Assembly: GCF_004337445.1 (NCBI RefSeq) | Contig: NZ_SJZB01000042.1 | Coordinates: forward strand, 238,020-302,019 | Length of the DNA: 64,000 bases | Reading direction: 5' to 3' | From: Parasulfuritortus cantonensis | GTDB taxonomy: Bacteria; Pseudomonadota; Gammaproteobacteria; Burkholderiales; Thiobacillaceae | In this document: positions 20,010-29,720 of the stretch, one piece after another | Position numbering within the stretch: the first letter of the stretch is position 1 | How the letters are laid out: every line of letters begins with the position of its first letter | Notes under the pieces: model-generated | Databases searched by the model: none | Seen by the model: only the letters and a program-made list of their open reading frames with translations | Told to the model about the DNA's origin: nothing | Translations under genes and position numbers: made by a program

Positions 20010-21238
20010 ACGGCCTCGATACCCTGCGCTCGGCCCTGCGTTCGCTGCGTGCGAACCGGATGCGCAGCGCGCTCACCACCCTGGGCATCGTCATCGGCAT
20101 CGCCGCCGTCATCACCATGCTGGCCGTCGGCGAGGGCGCCCGCCGCCAGGTCGCCGAGCAGATGAAGAGCCTGGGTACCAACCTGATGCTGGTGCTGCCC
20201 GGCACGGTGACCAGCGGCGGCGTGCGCCTGGGCGGCGCCAGCCGGGACAGCCTGACCGAGGCGGACGTCCTGGCCATGCGCGCCGAGATCGCCGACGTGG
20301 CGGCGGCCGCGCCGGCCCTGCGCGGCAGCGGCCAGGTGGTGTACGGCAACCAGAACTGGTCGACCCAGCTGTACGGCATCGACGCCGACTACCTGGTCGC
20401 GCGCGACTGGCGCATCGAGCGCGGCCGCGCCTTCGACGACAACGACCTGCACGGCAACGCCAAGGTTGCCCTAGTCGGCGAGACCGTCGCGCAGATGCTG
20501 TTCGGCGGCACCGACCCGACCGGCCTGACCATCCGGGTCAAGGGCGTCCCCCTGACCATCGTCGGCCTGCTCGGCGGCAAGGGCCAGAACGTCATGGGCC
20601 AGGACCAGGACGACATCGTCCTGATCCCGCTCGGCACCGCGCGCGGCCGCCTGCTCGGCCAGTCGCTGGGCCGCCCGGACAGCGTCAACAACGTCACCGT
20701 GAAGATGGCCGACGGCGTCGACATGCGCGCCGCCGAGGCCCAGGTACGGGCCCTGCTGCGCCAGCGCCACCGCATCCAGCCGGGCCAGGACGACGACTTC
20801 AACATCCGCAACCTGTCCGAGATCGTCCAGGCCGAACAGGCCTCGTCGAACGCCCTCTCGGCGCTGCTCGCGGCGATCGCCTCGGTGTCGCTGATCGTCG
20901 GCGGCATCGGCATCATGAACATCATGCTGGTGTCGGTCACCGAGCGCACCCGGGAGATCGGCATCCGCCTGGCCGTGGGCGCGCGCCGGCGCGACATCCT
21001 GACCCAGTTCATGGTCGAGGCGGTGACCCTGAGCGTGCTGGGCGGCCTGGTCGGCGTGGCGCTCGGCCTGGGCGGCGGCCTCCTGGTCCAGCGCCTGTTC
21101 GACTGGCCGGTGGCGTTCCAGGCCCGCGCCGTCCTGCTGGCGGTCGTCTCGGCCTCGGCGGTGGGCATCTTCTTCGGCTGGTACCCGGCCCGGCAGGCCG
21201 CCCGCCTCACGCCGGTGGAGGCGCTGCGCCATGACTGA
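20006..21238 (+). CDS. MacB-type ABC transporter permease
   Basis: 410 aa with one N-terminal membrane segment ([20 protein letters not shown]), a large periplasmic MacB-core domain and three C-terminal membrane segments. The segment [20 protein letters not shown] is the conserved FtsX/MacB coupling region. The start is GTG at 20006 in the overlap with the ATPase gene; upstream in-frame sequence is only a shadow of the ATPase and adaptor genes. These permeases use ATP to drive export through a TolC-like channel. Confidence 0.95.
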   Translation: MNGLDTLRSALRSLRANRMRSALTTLGIVIGIAAVITMLAVGEGARRQVAEQMKSLGTNLMLVLPGTVTSGGVRLGGASRDSLTEADVLAMRAEIADVAAAAPALRGSGQVVYGNQNWSTQLYGIDADYLVARDWRIERGRAFDDNDLHGNAKVALVGETVAQMLFGGTDPTGLTIRVKGVPLTIVGLLGGKGQNVMGQDQDDIVLIPLGTARGRLLGQSLGRPDSVNNVTVKMADGVDMRAAEAQVRALLRQRHRIQPGQDDDFNIRNLSEIVQAEQASSNALSALLAAIASVSLIVGGIGIMNIMLVSVTERTREIGIRLAVGARRRDILTQFMVEAVTLSVLGGLVGVALGLGGGLLVQRLFDWPVAFQARAVLLAVVSASAVGIFFGWYPARQAARLTPVEALRHD

Positions 21239-21503
21239 GCCGGTGGCGGTCGTCTGTCGGCCGGGCTGCGCGGCCTGCTGCATCGCGCCCTCGATCACCA
21301 GCCCGCTGCCCGGCATGCCGGACGGCAAGCCGGCCGGGGTGCCCTGCGTGCAACTGACCGCCGACCTGCGCTGCGCCCTGTTCGGGCGTCCGGAACGGCC
21401 GGCCTTCTGCGCCGGCCTGCAGCCCTCGGCCGAGATGTGCGGCACCGGCCGCGCCCAGGCCATGGCCTGGCTGGCCGGCCTGGAGGAGGCCACCCGGCCC
21501 TGA
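21231..21503 (+). CDS. YkgJ-family cysteine cluster protein
   Basis: 90 aa with cysteines in [24 protein letters not shown] and MCG, a spacing seen in short YkgJ/UPF0153 proteins that are thought to bind zinc or an iron-sulfur centre. The ATG overlaps the end of the permease gene by 8 bases, so it is translated from the exporter mRNA. Its function is unknown. It ends 13 bases from the convergent yfiR-like gene. Confidence 0.88.
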   Translation: MTEPVAVVCRPGCAACCIAPSITSPLPGMPDGKPAGVPCVQLTADLRCALFGRPERPAFCAGLQPSAEMCGTGRAQAMAWLAGLEEATRP

Positions 21504-21516
21504 CGGGCGCGCCGGC

Positions 21517-22173
21517 TCAGTCCTGGCCGAGCACCTGGGCCAGGGCGAGCAGGTTGGGGCTGATCTCCAGGCCCGCGCCGCGCACGGCCGCGAGGTTGAT
21601 GACGAAGCGGGGGTGGCCGCCCGGGTGGGCCAGCTCGATCATGCCGCCCTGGCTGGCGAAACGGGGCAGTTCGCTGACCGTCAGGACCGGCTGGCCGCCC
21701 GCCGCGCGCAGCAGTTCGGCCTGGCGGCCCTGCTCGGAGGTCGCGACGTAGAGCAACTGGCAGGCCCGGGCCGGCCGGCCCGGGCGAAGTTTCTCCACCG
21801 CCAGCGGGCGTCCCTTGACCGGCTTGCCCTGGAGTTGGCCCAGGGCGGCGGCGGTTTCGTCGTCGCCGGCGACGCAGAGGGTCAGCGGCGCGCCCGGCTG
21901 GCCCAGGGCGCTGTCCGGCCAGCGGCTGAACTTGGCGAAGTTGTAGACGAAGGCGACCTTGACCAGGACGGCGTCCTCGCTCTCGGCACGCTCCTGGGCG
22001 CCGGCGCCGCCCATGCCGCCGGCCAGGAGGGTGGCCAGGAGCAGGGCGGGGCGGAGGCAGCGGCGCAACAGGGTCACGGCCCCGCCCCGGCCGGTCGCGC
22101 CCGAACGCATGCCGCGGCCGCGCTGCAATGCTGCATCGCCGTCCTCCCCTGCATGTTCTCTATCGATCCCCAT
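21517..22173 (-). CDS. YfiR-family periplasmic protein (DUF4154)
   Basis: 218 aa. The mature part begins with VKVAFVYNFAKFSRWPDSA, the hallmark of YfiR/DUF4154, and has LTLCVAGDD and the paired strands typical of the family. In Pseudomonas, YfiR restrains a diguanylate cyclase from the periplasm. The ATG at 22173 directly follows the stop of the TonB receptor, giving coupling, but it leaves a long N-terminal tail before the signal peptide (LLRRCLRPALLLATLLAGGM); a start near 22110 is possible. Last gene of the kinase/receptor operon. Confidence 0.9.
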   Translation of the reverse strand: MGIDREHAGEDGDAALQRGRGMRSGATGRGGAVTLLRRCLRPALLLATLLAGGMGGAGAQERAESEDAVLVKVAFVYNFAKFSRWPDSALGQPGAPLTLCVAGDDETAAALGQLQGKPVKGRPLAVEKLRPGRPARACQLLYVATSEQGRQAELLRAAGGQPVLTVSELPRFASQGGMIELAHPGGHPRFVINLAAVRGAGLEISPNLLALAQVLGQD

Positions 22174-24312
22174 TCAGAACTTGTAGCGTAGCTCGGCGTA
22201 GCCGTGCCGGCCAGGCAGGGGCAGGTCGTCGGGGATCGCGCTGGGCGTGGATTCGCGCGCGTCGGCGTCGAACAGGTTGCGCAGGGACAGGGCGAACTCC
22301 CAGTCGCGGCGCGGCGCATAGCGCAGGGTGGTGTCGACCACGGTATAGGCGGGGACCGCCGAACGGGTGTCCGCCGGCAGGCTGTAGGGGTTGCGCGGCC
22401 GGCTGCCGATCAGGTTCGCCTGCAGGTTCCAGTTCCAGTGCCGGCGGAACGACCAGTCGCCACGCAGGTAGGCATCCCAGCCCGGCTGGGTGTAATCGCG
22501 GCAGGGCGAATCGTCCTGGAAGCGCCAGGTCACGTTGCCCGAGAAACGCAGGTCGGGGGAGGCCTGCCAGCCGGCCTCGAGGCCGATGCCGCGGATGTCG
22601 TGGTCGCCGGTGTTGCGGTATTGGCGTACGCCGGGCGATACCTCGATCCGGGCGATCAGGTCCTTGATGCGGTAGCGGAACAGGTTGGCGCCGAAGCGCA
22701 GGTCGCGGCTGACGGCGTAGGAAAAGGCCAGGTCCCAGGTGTTCGACTGCTCCGGCCGCAGGTCCGGGTTGGGCAGCGCCAGCGAGGTCGGCGAGTAGAG
22801 TTCCTGGTAGGAGGGCGGCCGGAACGACTCGCCGTACATCAGCTTGGCGACGAGCCGGTCGCTCACGTTCCAGACCAGGGCCGTGCGCGGGTTGAAGGTG
22901 GCGCCGAAGTCCGAATAGTGGTCGTAGCGGGCGCCCAGGGTGAGTTCCCAGGCCGGGGCCAGGCGCCAGATGTCCTGCAGGTACAGGTAGCGGATATCGC
23001 GCGCGCGCTCGGGCGCGAAGGCGTAGGGCGTGTCGCTGAGCGCGGTGAGCGGGCTGTTGACCGGCAGCACGCTGCCGTCGGGACCGATGCCGTAGTTGAC
23101 CCACTGTTCGACCTTGTAGAGGTCCTCGCGGCTGAACCCGGCGCCGACCAGCAGCTTCTGGTCGGCCAGGCCGGTGTAGCCGGCCTTGGCCTCCAGCCCG
23201 AACTGGCGTTCGCCCACCCGCATGCGGTTGATCAGGCCGTCGACGTAGGTGCCGTCGGCGATGGTGTCGGCGGCCGAGGTGTTGGTATAGCCGGGCGGCC
23301 GTTCCTGGAAGCCCGAGCCGGAATCGTAGTCGAGGTGCTGGTAGCGCAGTTCGCCGTGCAGGCTCCAGTCGTGGGCGAACTGCTCGTTGTCGTACAGGAG
23401 GCCGAGGTTGAGGCGCCGGTCGGCACCCTGGGTCGTGGGGTCGAGCACGCCGGCGCCGGTCAGGCCGATCTCGACGTCGTCGTGGCGGATGTAGTCGGCG
23501 AGCAGGCGCCAATCGCCCCGGGCCAGCGACAGGCGCAGGTCGGCGCTGTCCCAGCCGTAGGCGGCGTCGCCCGGCGCCAGGCTGGCGCTGCTGTGCTCGG
23601 CGTCGGCGGCGATGCGCGGATCGTGGCCGTCCGTGGTCTGCAGGTCCGCGGTCAGTCCGACCGTGAAGCCGGCCCATTGGCCGCCGTGCTGCAGCCAGGT
23701 CTCGCCGGTACCGTAGCTGCCGATGCGGGCGCCGAGCTCGGTGCCGGCGATGGTCCCGGCGGTCTTGGTGATGACGTTGACCACGCCGGCCGAGGCGTCG
23801 GCGCCGTAGAGCGACGAACCCGGACCGCGGATGATCTCGACGCGCTCGATCATGCTGGCCGGGAGCCCCTTCCAATAGATGCCGAAGCCCCACAGCAGGT
23901 CGCGCATCGGAACGCCGTTCACCATGAGCAGGGTCTGCGAGGCGCTGGCACCGCGGAAATGCACCAGCGGCCGGAAGCCGAAGGCGCTGGCCCGGACGTG
24001 CACCCCGGGCACACCCTCCAGGGCGTCGACCACGTTGGTCGCCCCAGTCGCCTTGAGGTCCTCCGCGGTGATCACCGTGACCACCCCGGGGGCATTGGCG
24101 GCCGCCTGCCGGGTGTTGGTGGAAATGGTGACGTCGAGCGCCAGCAGGTCCTCCAGGCTCATGGACAGGAAGCGCTCGAGGCGGTCGTCGGCGGCCGCGG
24201 CGAGCGCCGGCGGACAATGGACCAGGACCAGCAACGCCGCCAGGCCGTGCAGTCCGAGCGCCCAGGTCGGGCATGACCGACCGGATGACCGGTCGCAACT
24301 GGCAGGTTTCAT
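22174..24312 (-). CDS. TonB-dependent outer membrane receptor
   Basis: 712 aa. After a signal peptide (about residues 1-39) comes a plug domain: NAPGVVTVITAEDLKATGATN, VPGVHVRASAFGFRPLVHFRG and EIIRGPGSSLYGADASAGVVN. A 22-strand barrel follows and ends with an aromatic residue (LRYKF), as outer membrane barrels do. Part of a three-gene set with a hybrid histidine kinase upstream and a YfiR protein downstream. The substrate is unknown; the type is close to receptors for siderophores or vitamin B12. A GAGGTG ribosome site lies six bases before the ATG. Confidence 0.93.
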   Translation of the reverse strand: MKPASCDRSSGRSCPTWALGLHGLAALLVLVHCPPALAAAADDRLERFLSMSLEDLLALDVTISTNTRQAAANAPGVVTVITAEDLKATGATNVVDALEGVPGVHVRASAFGFRPLVHFRGASASQTLLMVNGVPMRDLLWGFGIYWKGLPASMIERVEIIRGPGSSLYGADASAGVVNVITKTAGTIAGTELGARIGSYGTGETWLQHGGQWAGFTVGLTADLQTTDGHDPRIAADAEHSSASLAPGDAAYGWDSADLRLSLARGDWRLLADYIRHDDVEIGLTGAGVLDPTTQGADRRLNLGLLYDNEQFAHDWSLHGELRYQHLDYDSGSGFQERPPGYTNTSAADTIADGTYVDGLINRMRVGERQFGLEAKAGYTGLADQKLLVGAGFSREDLYKVEQWVNYGIGPDGSVLPVNSPLTALSDTPYAFAPERARDIRYLYLQDIWRLAPAWELTLGARYDHYSDFGATFNPRTALVWNVSDRLVAKLMYGESFRPPSYQELYSPTSLALPNPDLRPEQSNTWDLAFSYAVSRDLRFGANLFRYRIKDLIARIEVSPGVRQYRNTGDHDIRGIGLEAGWQASPDLRFSGNVTWRFQDDSPCRDYTQPGWDAYLRGDWSFRRHWNWNLQANLIGSRPRNPYSLPADTRSAVPAYTVVDTTLRYAPRRDWEFALSLRNLFDADARESTPSAIPDDLPLPGRHGYAELRYKF

Positions 24313-24347
24313 CCCCTACACCTCGTTCATCGTTATCGTTTGCCGGC

Positions 24348-27080
24348 TCAGCCGGCCGGGTCGCCGAGCACCTCGTAAGCCTGGCGCAGGCGGTCGAATT
24401 CCCGTTCCAGTTCCGGCAGCCGGGCCTGTACGTCGGTCAGGTCGCCGCGTCGCGCCGCCAGCTCCAGGCTCTTGCACAGCGGCGGCAGACGGCTCGACCC
24501 GAAGGTGGCGCTGCTGCCCTTGAGCTTGTGCAGCTTCTCGGCCACCTCGTCGGCGGCGTGCTCGTCCAGCACCCGGTGGATCTGGCCGAGCAGGTCGCCA
24601 CCGGCCTGGAGGTATTTGCCGACGATGCGGGCAAAGCCCTCGCCGCTGACGTTTTCCCGCAGGTCCCGGACCACCTCCATGTCCAGGCAGTCGAGTGCCA
24701 GGGCCGGTACGCCGGCCGGGTCGTCCGCGGGGTCGGGGCGGGCGCGCCGCTCCTGGCCGCCGCCCAGCCATTTGTCCAGGATGTTGGCGAGGTCGTCGCT
24801 CAGGATCGGCTTGACCAGGTAGTCGTCCATGCCGGCCGACAGGCAGTGCTCGCGCACGCCGGGCAGGGCGTCGGCGGTGAGGGCGACGATGGGAACGCGG
24901 GGGCCGCCGGCCGGCCCGGCCTCCCACAGGCGCAGATTGGCGGTCGCCTCGTAGCCGTCCATGCCCGGCATGTGCAGGTCCATCAGGACCAGGTCCGGGC
25001 GGTTCCGCTTGAAGCGTTCCAGGGCGCTCCAGCCGTCCGCCGCCTCGACCGCGGTCGCGCCGAGGCTGGCGAGCAGCTCGGCCATGACCATCTGGTTGGT
25101 CTGGTTGTCCTCGACGACCAGCACCGTGGTGTGGCCGGGCCGGCGCGCGACGACCGCGCGGACCGGCTCGGCCGGGTTGCCCGGCGCCAGCAGCGCCGCC
25201 CGCAGCGCGCCCAGGCGCAGCGGCCGATGCAGCAGGTGCAGCCGGGGCGGCAGGCTCAGCGTGCCCAGTTCGGCCAGGCGGTGGATGGGGACCAGGACGA
25301 GCAGCGGCCATTCCTTCCCGGCGCTCGGGACCGGCCGGGCGGCCAGCGCGGCCAACCGGCCGGCGTCGAGCGCTTCGTAGTCGATCAGGCAGGCGCCGTC
25401 GCCGCGGCCGGCCCGGGCCAGCAGTTCGGCCGCGGCGCAGGGCACGGCCAGGACACCCCACTGGCGCAGCTGGACCCCGATGGCCTCGGCCAGGGCCGGG
25501 TTGCCGAGATGGACCGACAACTCGGCCGGCAGCGCGCCGGGCTCGACCTCCAGGCCGCTGGCGAGACCCTGTTCGGCGGTGCCCAGGGGCAGCCGGACGA
25601 GGAAACGGGAGCCGATGCCGACCACGCTTTCCAGTTCGATGCTGCCACCCATCTCGGTCACCAGGCGGCGGACGATCGCCAGGCCCAGGCCGCTGCCGCC
25701 GTAGTTGCGGGTGATGCTGCCGTCGCCTTGCTGGAACATGTCGAAGATGCGCGCCTGGGCGACCTGCGGAATGCCGATGCCGGTGTCCTGCACGGCCACC
25801 TCCAAGGTGTAGCCGGTCGCCGTCATGGCCTGCGGCCGTGCCGACAGGCGGATCTCGCCGCGGGCCGTGAACTTGCCGGCGTTGGAGAGCAGATTGTTGA
25901 TCACCTGGCGCAGGCGGCCGGGGTCGCCGACCGCCCAGCCCGGCAGTTCCGGTGCCGGCGCCCCGATCACGTCGACGCCCTTGGCCAGGGCCTGGGGTGC
26001 CGCCAGTTCGAGGGCGTCGTCGAGCAGCCCGCGCAGGTCGAAGGCGACCCGCTCCAGTTCCAGGCGCCCGGCCTCGATCTTGGCCAGGTCGAGGACATCG
26101 CTGATGAGGTCGCGCAGGCTCTCGGAGGAGGTCCGGATGGTGTTCACGAACAGGCGCTGCTTGTCGTCCAGGCGGCCGTCCTGCTGGAGCAGCTGGGCGA
26201 GGCCGAGGATGCCGTTCAGGGGGGTCCGGATCTCGTGGCTCATGTTGGCCAGGAAGCGGCTCTTCGCCACGCTGGCCGCCTCGGCCTGGACCTTGGCCGC
26301 CTGCAGTTGGGCCGTGCGCTGCGCGACCAGCCGCTCGAGGTCCTCGTAGGAATCGGCCAGCTTGCGGTCGCGCGCCTCGATCTCGGTCAGCATGGCATTG
26401 AAGCTGTCGACCAGCTCGCCGACCTCGTCGTCGCCGCGCCGGGTCGCCCGCAGGGTGTAGTCGGCGCCCGCGCGGACCCGGCGGGCGGTGCGGGCGAGTT
26501 CGTTGATCGGCGCCACGATCCGCTTCACCAGGCGCAGGCCGAGCAGGAGGGAGAGGCCGAATGCCACGGCGATGCCCGCCGCCGAGACGGCGAAGCGGAC
26601 GAAGAAGTCGCGCCATGCCTGGCTCAGGTCGGCACTCAGGTAGAGCATGCCGATCGTCTCCTGATCGACCCGGATCGGCTGGACGTAGACCGCCACCGGG
26701 TGGAACGGCCGGATCGCCGGTTCCCGGGCCGCCGAGGGCAGCAGGCCGGTGGGCAAGTGGGCGCTGTCGCCGTATTGTGCGAAAGGTTGGCCGTCGCGGT
26801 CGAAGACCGCCGCGGCGACGATCTCCCGGTGGCCTTCGAGGCTGTCGCGCAGCACATCGCGCGCGGCCGCCTCGTCGCGGAAGGCGAGGGCGGCATTGCC
26901 GGCCGCGCTGGTGGCCCGGCCGATGGCGTGCAGTCGCTCCGTGGCGTCGACGCGCAAGGCATCCAGCTGCTGCACGGCATTCAGTGCGAGCACGAACAAC
27001 ATCCCCAATCCGGACACGCCGAGCAGCAGCAGGATGAGCTTGCGCCTGATCGGGGCGGAGGCATAACGGAAAGCGGACAT
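24348..27080 (-). CDS. Hybrid sensor histidine kinase with receiver and Hpt domains
   Basis: 910 aa, BarA-like layout. Two membrane segments (about 14-34 and 160-185) flank a periplasmic sensor domain; then come HAMP, a coiled coil, HisKA with the phospho-His in [11 protein letters not shown], HATPase ([25 protein letters not shown]), a degenerate receiver-like stretch, a full receiver ([30 protein letters not shown]) and an Hpt domain with HKLKGSS. It can therefore relay phosphate to a separate response regulator, none of which is in the window. The ATG at 27080 opens [14 protein letters not shown]; an upstream extension is rejected. First gene of the operon with the TonB receptor and YfiR. 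Confidence 0.94.
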   Translation of the reverse strand: MSAFRYASAPIRRKLILLLLGVSGLGMLFVLALNAVQQLDALRVDATERLHAIGRATSAAGNAALAFRDEAAARDVLRDSLEGHREIVAAAVFDRDGQPFAQYGDSAHLPTGLLPSAAREPAIRPFHPVAVYVQPIRVDQETIGMLYLSADLSQAWRDFFVRFAVSAAGIAVAFGLSLLLGLRLVKRIVAPINELARTARRVRAGADYTLRATRRGDDEVGELVDSFNAMLTEIEARDRKLADSYEDLERLVAQRTAQLQAAKVQAEAASVAKSRFLANMSHEIRTPLNGILGLAQLLQQDGRLDDKQRLFVNTIRTSSESLRDLISDVLDLAKIEAGRLELERVAFDLRGLLDDALELAAPQALAKGVDVIGAPAPELPGWAVGDPGRLRQVINNLLSNAGKFTARGEIRLSARPQAMTATGYTLEVAVQDTGIGIPQVAQARIFDMFQQGDGSITRNYGGSGLGLAIVRRLVTEMGGSIELESVVGIGSRFLVRLPLGTAEQGLASGLEVEPGALPAELSVHLGNPALAEAIGVQLRQWGVLAVPCAAAELLARAGRGDGACLIDYEALDAGRLAALAARPVPSAGKEWPLLVLVPIHRLAELGTLSLPPRLHLLHRPLRLGALRAALLAPGNPAEPVRAVVARRPGHTTVLVVEDNQTNQMVMAELLASLGATAVEAADGWSALERFKRNRPDLVLMDLHMPGMDGYEATANLRLWEAGPAGGPRVPIVALTADALPGVREHCLSAGMDDYLVKPILSDDLANILDKWLGGGQERRARPDPADDPAGVPALALDCLDMEVVRDLRENVSGEGFARIVGKYLQAGGDLLGQIHRVLDEHAADEVAEKLHKLKGSSATFGSSRLPPLCKSLELAARRGDLTDVQARLPELEREFDRLRQAYEVLGDPAG

Positions 27081-27147
27081 GACTGTCTGGCGGCGAGGGG
27101 GGCCGGCGGCGGCGTCGACATGGAAACGCTGGAGATTATATAAGCGC

Positions 27148-27176
27148 TTGCCCGGAAAAAACTTTTTGTGGATAAT
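27148..27176 (+). promoter_or_regulatory. Sigma-70 type promoter of rpmE
   Basis: TTGCCC (27148-27153) and GATAAT (27171-27176) are 17 bases apart, and the ATG of rpmE lies 38 bases downstream. On the other strand TATAAT at 27140-27135 could be the -10 box for the divergent kinase operon. Confidence 0.7.
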
Positions 27177-27213
27177 GCCGCCCTTTCCCGGTCTGTATCG
27201 ATACGAGTCCGCC

Positions 27214-27420
27214 ATGAAATCCGCCATTCACCCGAACTACACCGAAATCACCGTGACCTGCGGTTGCGGCAACACGTTCCAGACCCGCTCCACCATGGGC
27301 AAGGATCTGCACGTCGAAGTCTGCTCCGCCTGCCACCCCTTCTACACCGGCAAGCAGAAGATCGTCGACACCGCCGGCCGCGTCGAGAAGTTCCGCCAGA
27401 AGTACGGCCTCAAGAAGTAA
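27214..27420 (+). CDS. rpmE: Ribosomal protein bL31, zinc-binding form
   Basis: 68 aa, the usual length. It has the four zinc-binding cysteines of the C+ form (CGCG near residue 16 and [13 protein letters not shown]), unlike the C- paralogue used under zinc limitation. The ATG at 27214 ([16 protein letters not shown]) is the family start; an in-frame reading from 27079 is not credible. It has its own promoter and terminator. Confidence 0.97.
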   Translation: MKSAIHPNYTEITVTCGCGNTFQTRSTMGKDLHVEVCSACHPFYTGKQKIVDTAGRVEKFRQKYGLKK

Positions 27421-27440
27421 GCCGTACCCCCGGGGCACTG

Positions 27441-27472
27441 AAAAAGGCAGCGTCAAGCTGCCTTTTTTGTTT
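27441..27472 (+). terminator. Rho-independent terminator after rpmE
   Basis: AAAAAGGCAGC (27441-27451) pairs with GCTGCCTTTTT (27457-27467) around a 5-base loop, followed by more T. The A-tract before the stem would let it also work on the opposite strand. Confidence 0.92.
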
Positions 27473-27483
27473 CAATCCTCGCC

Positions 27484-29064
27484 ATGCAACCCCTGACCCG
27501 ATCCCAGCAGTTCTGGCTCGCCGTCTTCCTGACGGTGTGGTGCTTCGTCGGCTTGACCGGGCGCGACGCCTGGCGTCAGGACGAGGCCCAGGCACTGGTG
27601 CCGCTGCTCGACTGGCTGAACTCGGGCGCGCTCCTGCCGGCCGCCTCGCCGTTCCCGCTGCATACCCTGCTGGCCGGCCTGACCGCCTGGCTGGGCCAGC
27701 CCTGGCTGGACATGCAGGATGGCGCCCGCCTGGCCTCCGGCGTCTTCACCCTGGCCGGCCTGGCCTTCACCGGCCTGGCCGCGCGCGCCCTCTACGGGCC
27801 CGGCTACGGGGCCGCCTCGGCGCTCGCCCTGCTCGGCTGCTTCGGCCTCATGCTGCGCGCCCATGCCATGGTGCCGGAGACCGCCCTCCTGGCCGGTTAT
27901 GCCCTGCTGGTCTACGGCATCGGGCTGGCCCGCAGCCGGCCCGCCGCCGGCGCCGGGGCGATGGCCGCGGCGGCCTTCATGCTCGCCCTCTGCCGCGGCC
28001 TGCCCGACCTGCTGGCGGCGCTGCTCATCATCTTCCTGCCCATGCTCGGGCGCGCCTGGCGCGAGCGCGCCTACCTGACCGCCGTGCGCCGCGCCCTGGC
28101 CGGCCTGGGCTGGCTGCTGGCGATCTGGCTTGGCCTGCTGGCGCTGCAGGGTGGCGGCGCGCTGGCCGCCTGGTGGCAGCAATTCGCCGACCAGCTTCTG
28201 CCCGACCGTTCGCCTGCCTCGCTGCTCAACAACTTGTCGTGGTTCGCCTGGCCGGTCTGGCCGCTGGCCCTGTGGACGCTTTGGAACGAGCACCGGCGCT
28301 TGGCCCGCGTGCCGCTCCTGCATCCGGTCCTGGGCGCGGCCGCCGCGACCCTGCTGCTGGCCCTCTGGCCGTCCTATTCCTCGGGCAGCGGCCTGCTCCC
28401 GGTCCTGGTGCCGCTGGCCCTCCTGGCCGCCTACGGCATCGCCGACCTGAAGCGTGGCGCCGCCCAGGGTTTCTACTGGTTCGGCGTGCTCTGCTTCCTG
28501 TTCTTCGCCGTCGCCTTCTGGGTTTATTTCGCCGCCATCGAATGGGGCTGGCCGGCCCGTCTGGCCGCGCGCATGGCGCGCATGGTGCCGGACTTTCCGG
28601 CCGGCCAGACCGCCGGCGCGACGGTGCTCGTGGCTGGCCTGGCCACCCTGCTCTGGCTGATCGTCATCCCGCTGTTCCCGCGCGCCAAGGCCCGCCCGAT
28701 CCTGGTCTGGGCGACCGGCATGGCGCTGACCTGGCTGCTTCTGGGCCTGCTCTTCAAGCCCTGGGCCGAGGCCGGCTGGGGTTACCGGGAACAGATACGG
28801 GCCATGGCGGCGCACCTGCCGGCCGGGGCCTGCCTGCGCGCCGACGTCGACCCCGGCATGGCGGTCATGCTGCGCGTGCACCTGCCCGACCGCTACCGTG
28901 CCGAGGGCGAATGCGCCTGGTGGCTGGTGGCCCGGGAACGCGACGAGGCCGATGCCGGCGCCTGGCCGGCCGAGCCGGTCTGGACCGGCTTCCGGCCACG
29001 CGACCGCAACCGGCGCTACGTCCTGCTGCAATTGGGTGCGGCGCCGGTCGTAGCGCCCCGATGA
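27484..29064 (+). CDS. ArnT/GT39-like membrane glycosyltransferase
   Basis: 526 aa with about eleven membrane segments. The first periplasmic loop carries the GT-C acidic motif (GRDAWRQDEAQAL), and the C-terminus is a short soluble domain (LPAGACLRADVDPGMAVML). Such enzymes transfer sugars from polyprenyl phosphate carriers to lipid A or proteins; the substrate here is unknown. It has its own start right after the rpmE terminator and overlaps mobA by 4 bases. Confidence 0.82.
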   Translation: MQPLTRSQQFWLAVFLTVWCFVGLTGRDAWRQDEAQALVPLLDWLNSGALLPAASPFPLHTLLAGLTAWLGQPWLDMQDGARLASGVFTLAGLAFTGLAARALYGPGYGAASALALLGCFGLMLRAHAMVPETALLAGYALLVYGIGLARSRPAAGAGAMAAAAFMLALCRGLPDLLAALLIIFLPMLGRAWRERAYLTAVRRALAGLGWLLAIWLGLLALQGGGALAAWWQQFADQLLPDRSPASLLNNLSWFAWPVWPLALWTLWNEHRRLARVPLLHPVLGAAAATLLLALWPSYSSGSGLLPVLVPLALLAAYGIADLKRGAAQGFYWFGVLCFLFFAVAFWVYFAAIEWGWPARLAARMARMVPDFPAGQTAGATVLVAGLATLLWLIVIPLFPRAKARPILVWATGMALTWLLLGLLFKPWAEAGWGYREQIRAMAAHLPAGACLRADVDPGMAVMLRVHLPDRYRAEGECAWWLVARERDEADAGAWPAEPVWTGFRPRDRNRRYVLLQLGAAPVVAPR

Positions 29065-29672
29065 CGCCTGCGGTCGCCGCCGTGGTCCTGGCCGGCGGCC
29101 GGGGCCGGCGCATGGATGCGCGTGACAAGGGCCTGGTCGAGCTGGGCGGTCGGCCCTTGGTGGCCTGGGTGGTCGAGCGCCTGCGTCCGCAGGTCGGCGA
29201 GATCGTCGTCAGCGCCAACCGCAACCTGGCCGAATACGCCCGCCTGGGCTGCCCGGTGGTGCCGGACGACCGGCCGGACCAGCCCGGGCCGCTGGCCGGC
29301 ATCCTGGCGGCCGGGCGCCGGTGCAGCGCCGACTGGCTCCTGGTCGCGCCCTGCGACACGCCGTTCCTGCCCGCCGACCTGGTTGCCCGCCTGCTCGGCG
29401 AGGCGGCCGCCCGGGGCGTGGCCCTGGTGCGCGCCGGCGATCCTGAACGCGTCCATTACGCCGTCATGCTGATGCGGCGCAGTCTGCTCGACGATCTCGC
29501 CGCCGCGCTCGCCGAGGGGGAACGCCGCGTCCAGGGCTGGCAGGCGCGCCATCCGCACGCCGACGTCCGCTTCGCCGAGGCGGAACTTTTCTTCAACGTC
29601 AACGACGCCGCCCAACTCGCGCGCGCCGAGGTCATGGCCAGGTCGGCCTGTCAGATTCCCGACATAGACTAG
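29061..29672 (+). CDS. mobA: Molybdenum cofactor guanylyltransferase MobA
   Basis: 203 aa nucleotidyltransferase that adds GMP to molybdopterin to give the guanine dinucleotide cofactor. The GTP-binding start VVLAGGRGRRMDARDKGLVEL, the DRPDQPGPLAGIL block and APCDTPFLP are all as in MobA. The ATG at 29061 overlaps the stop of the preceding gene. No molybdoenzyme gene is in the window, so the user of the cofactor lies elsewhere. Confidence 0.93.
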   Translation: MTPAVAAVVLAGGRGRRMDARDKGLVELGGRPLVAWVVERLRPQVGEIVVSANRNLAEYARLGCPVVPDDRPDQPGPLAGILAAGRRCSADWLLVAPCDTPFLPADLVARLLGEAAARGVALVRAGDPERVHYAVMLMRRSLLDDLAAALAEGERRVQGWQARHPHADVRFAEAELFFNVNDAAQLARAEVMARSACQIPDID

Positions 29673-29720
29673 TCGAGGTCACGGTATAGACTGATGGCAT
29701 CTTCGTCTGCGAGTACCGAG

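Noticed and set aside
18038..21238. 1066-codon frame joining the MacA, ATPase and permease region
   Set aside because: Only the last 410 codons (permease) are real; the first part is a shadow of the adaptor and ATPase genes.
27135..27163. Full divergent promoter for the kinase operon
   Set aside because: TATAAT is present on the minus strand, but no convincing -35 box was found at the right distance, so it is only mentioned with the rpmE promoter.
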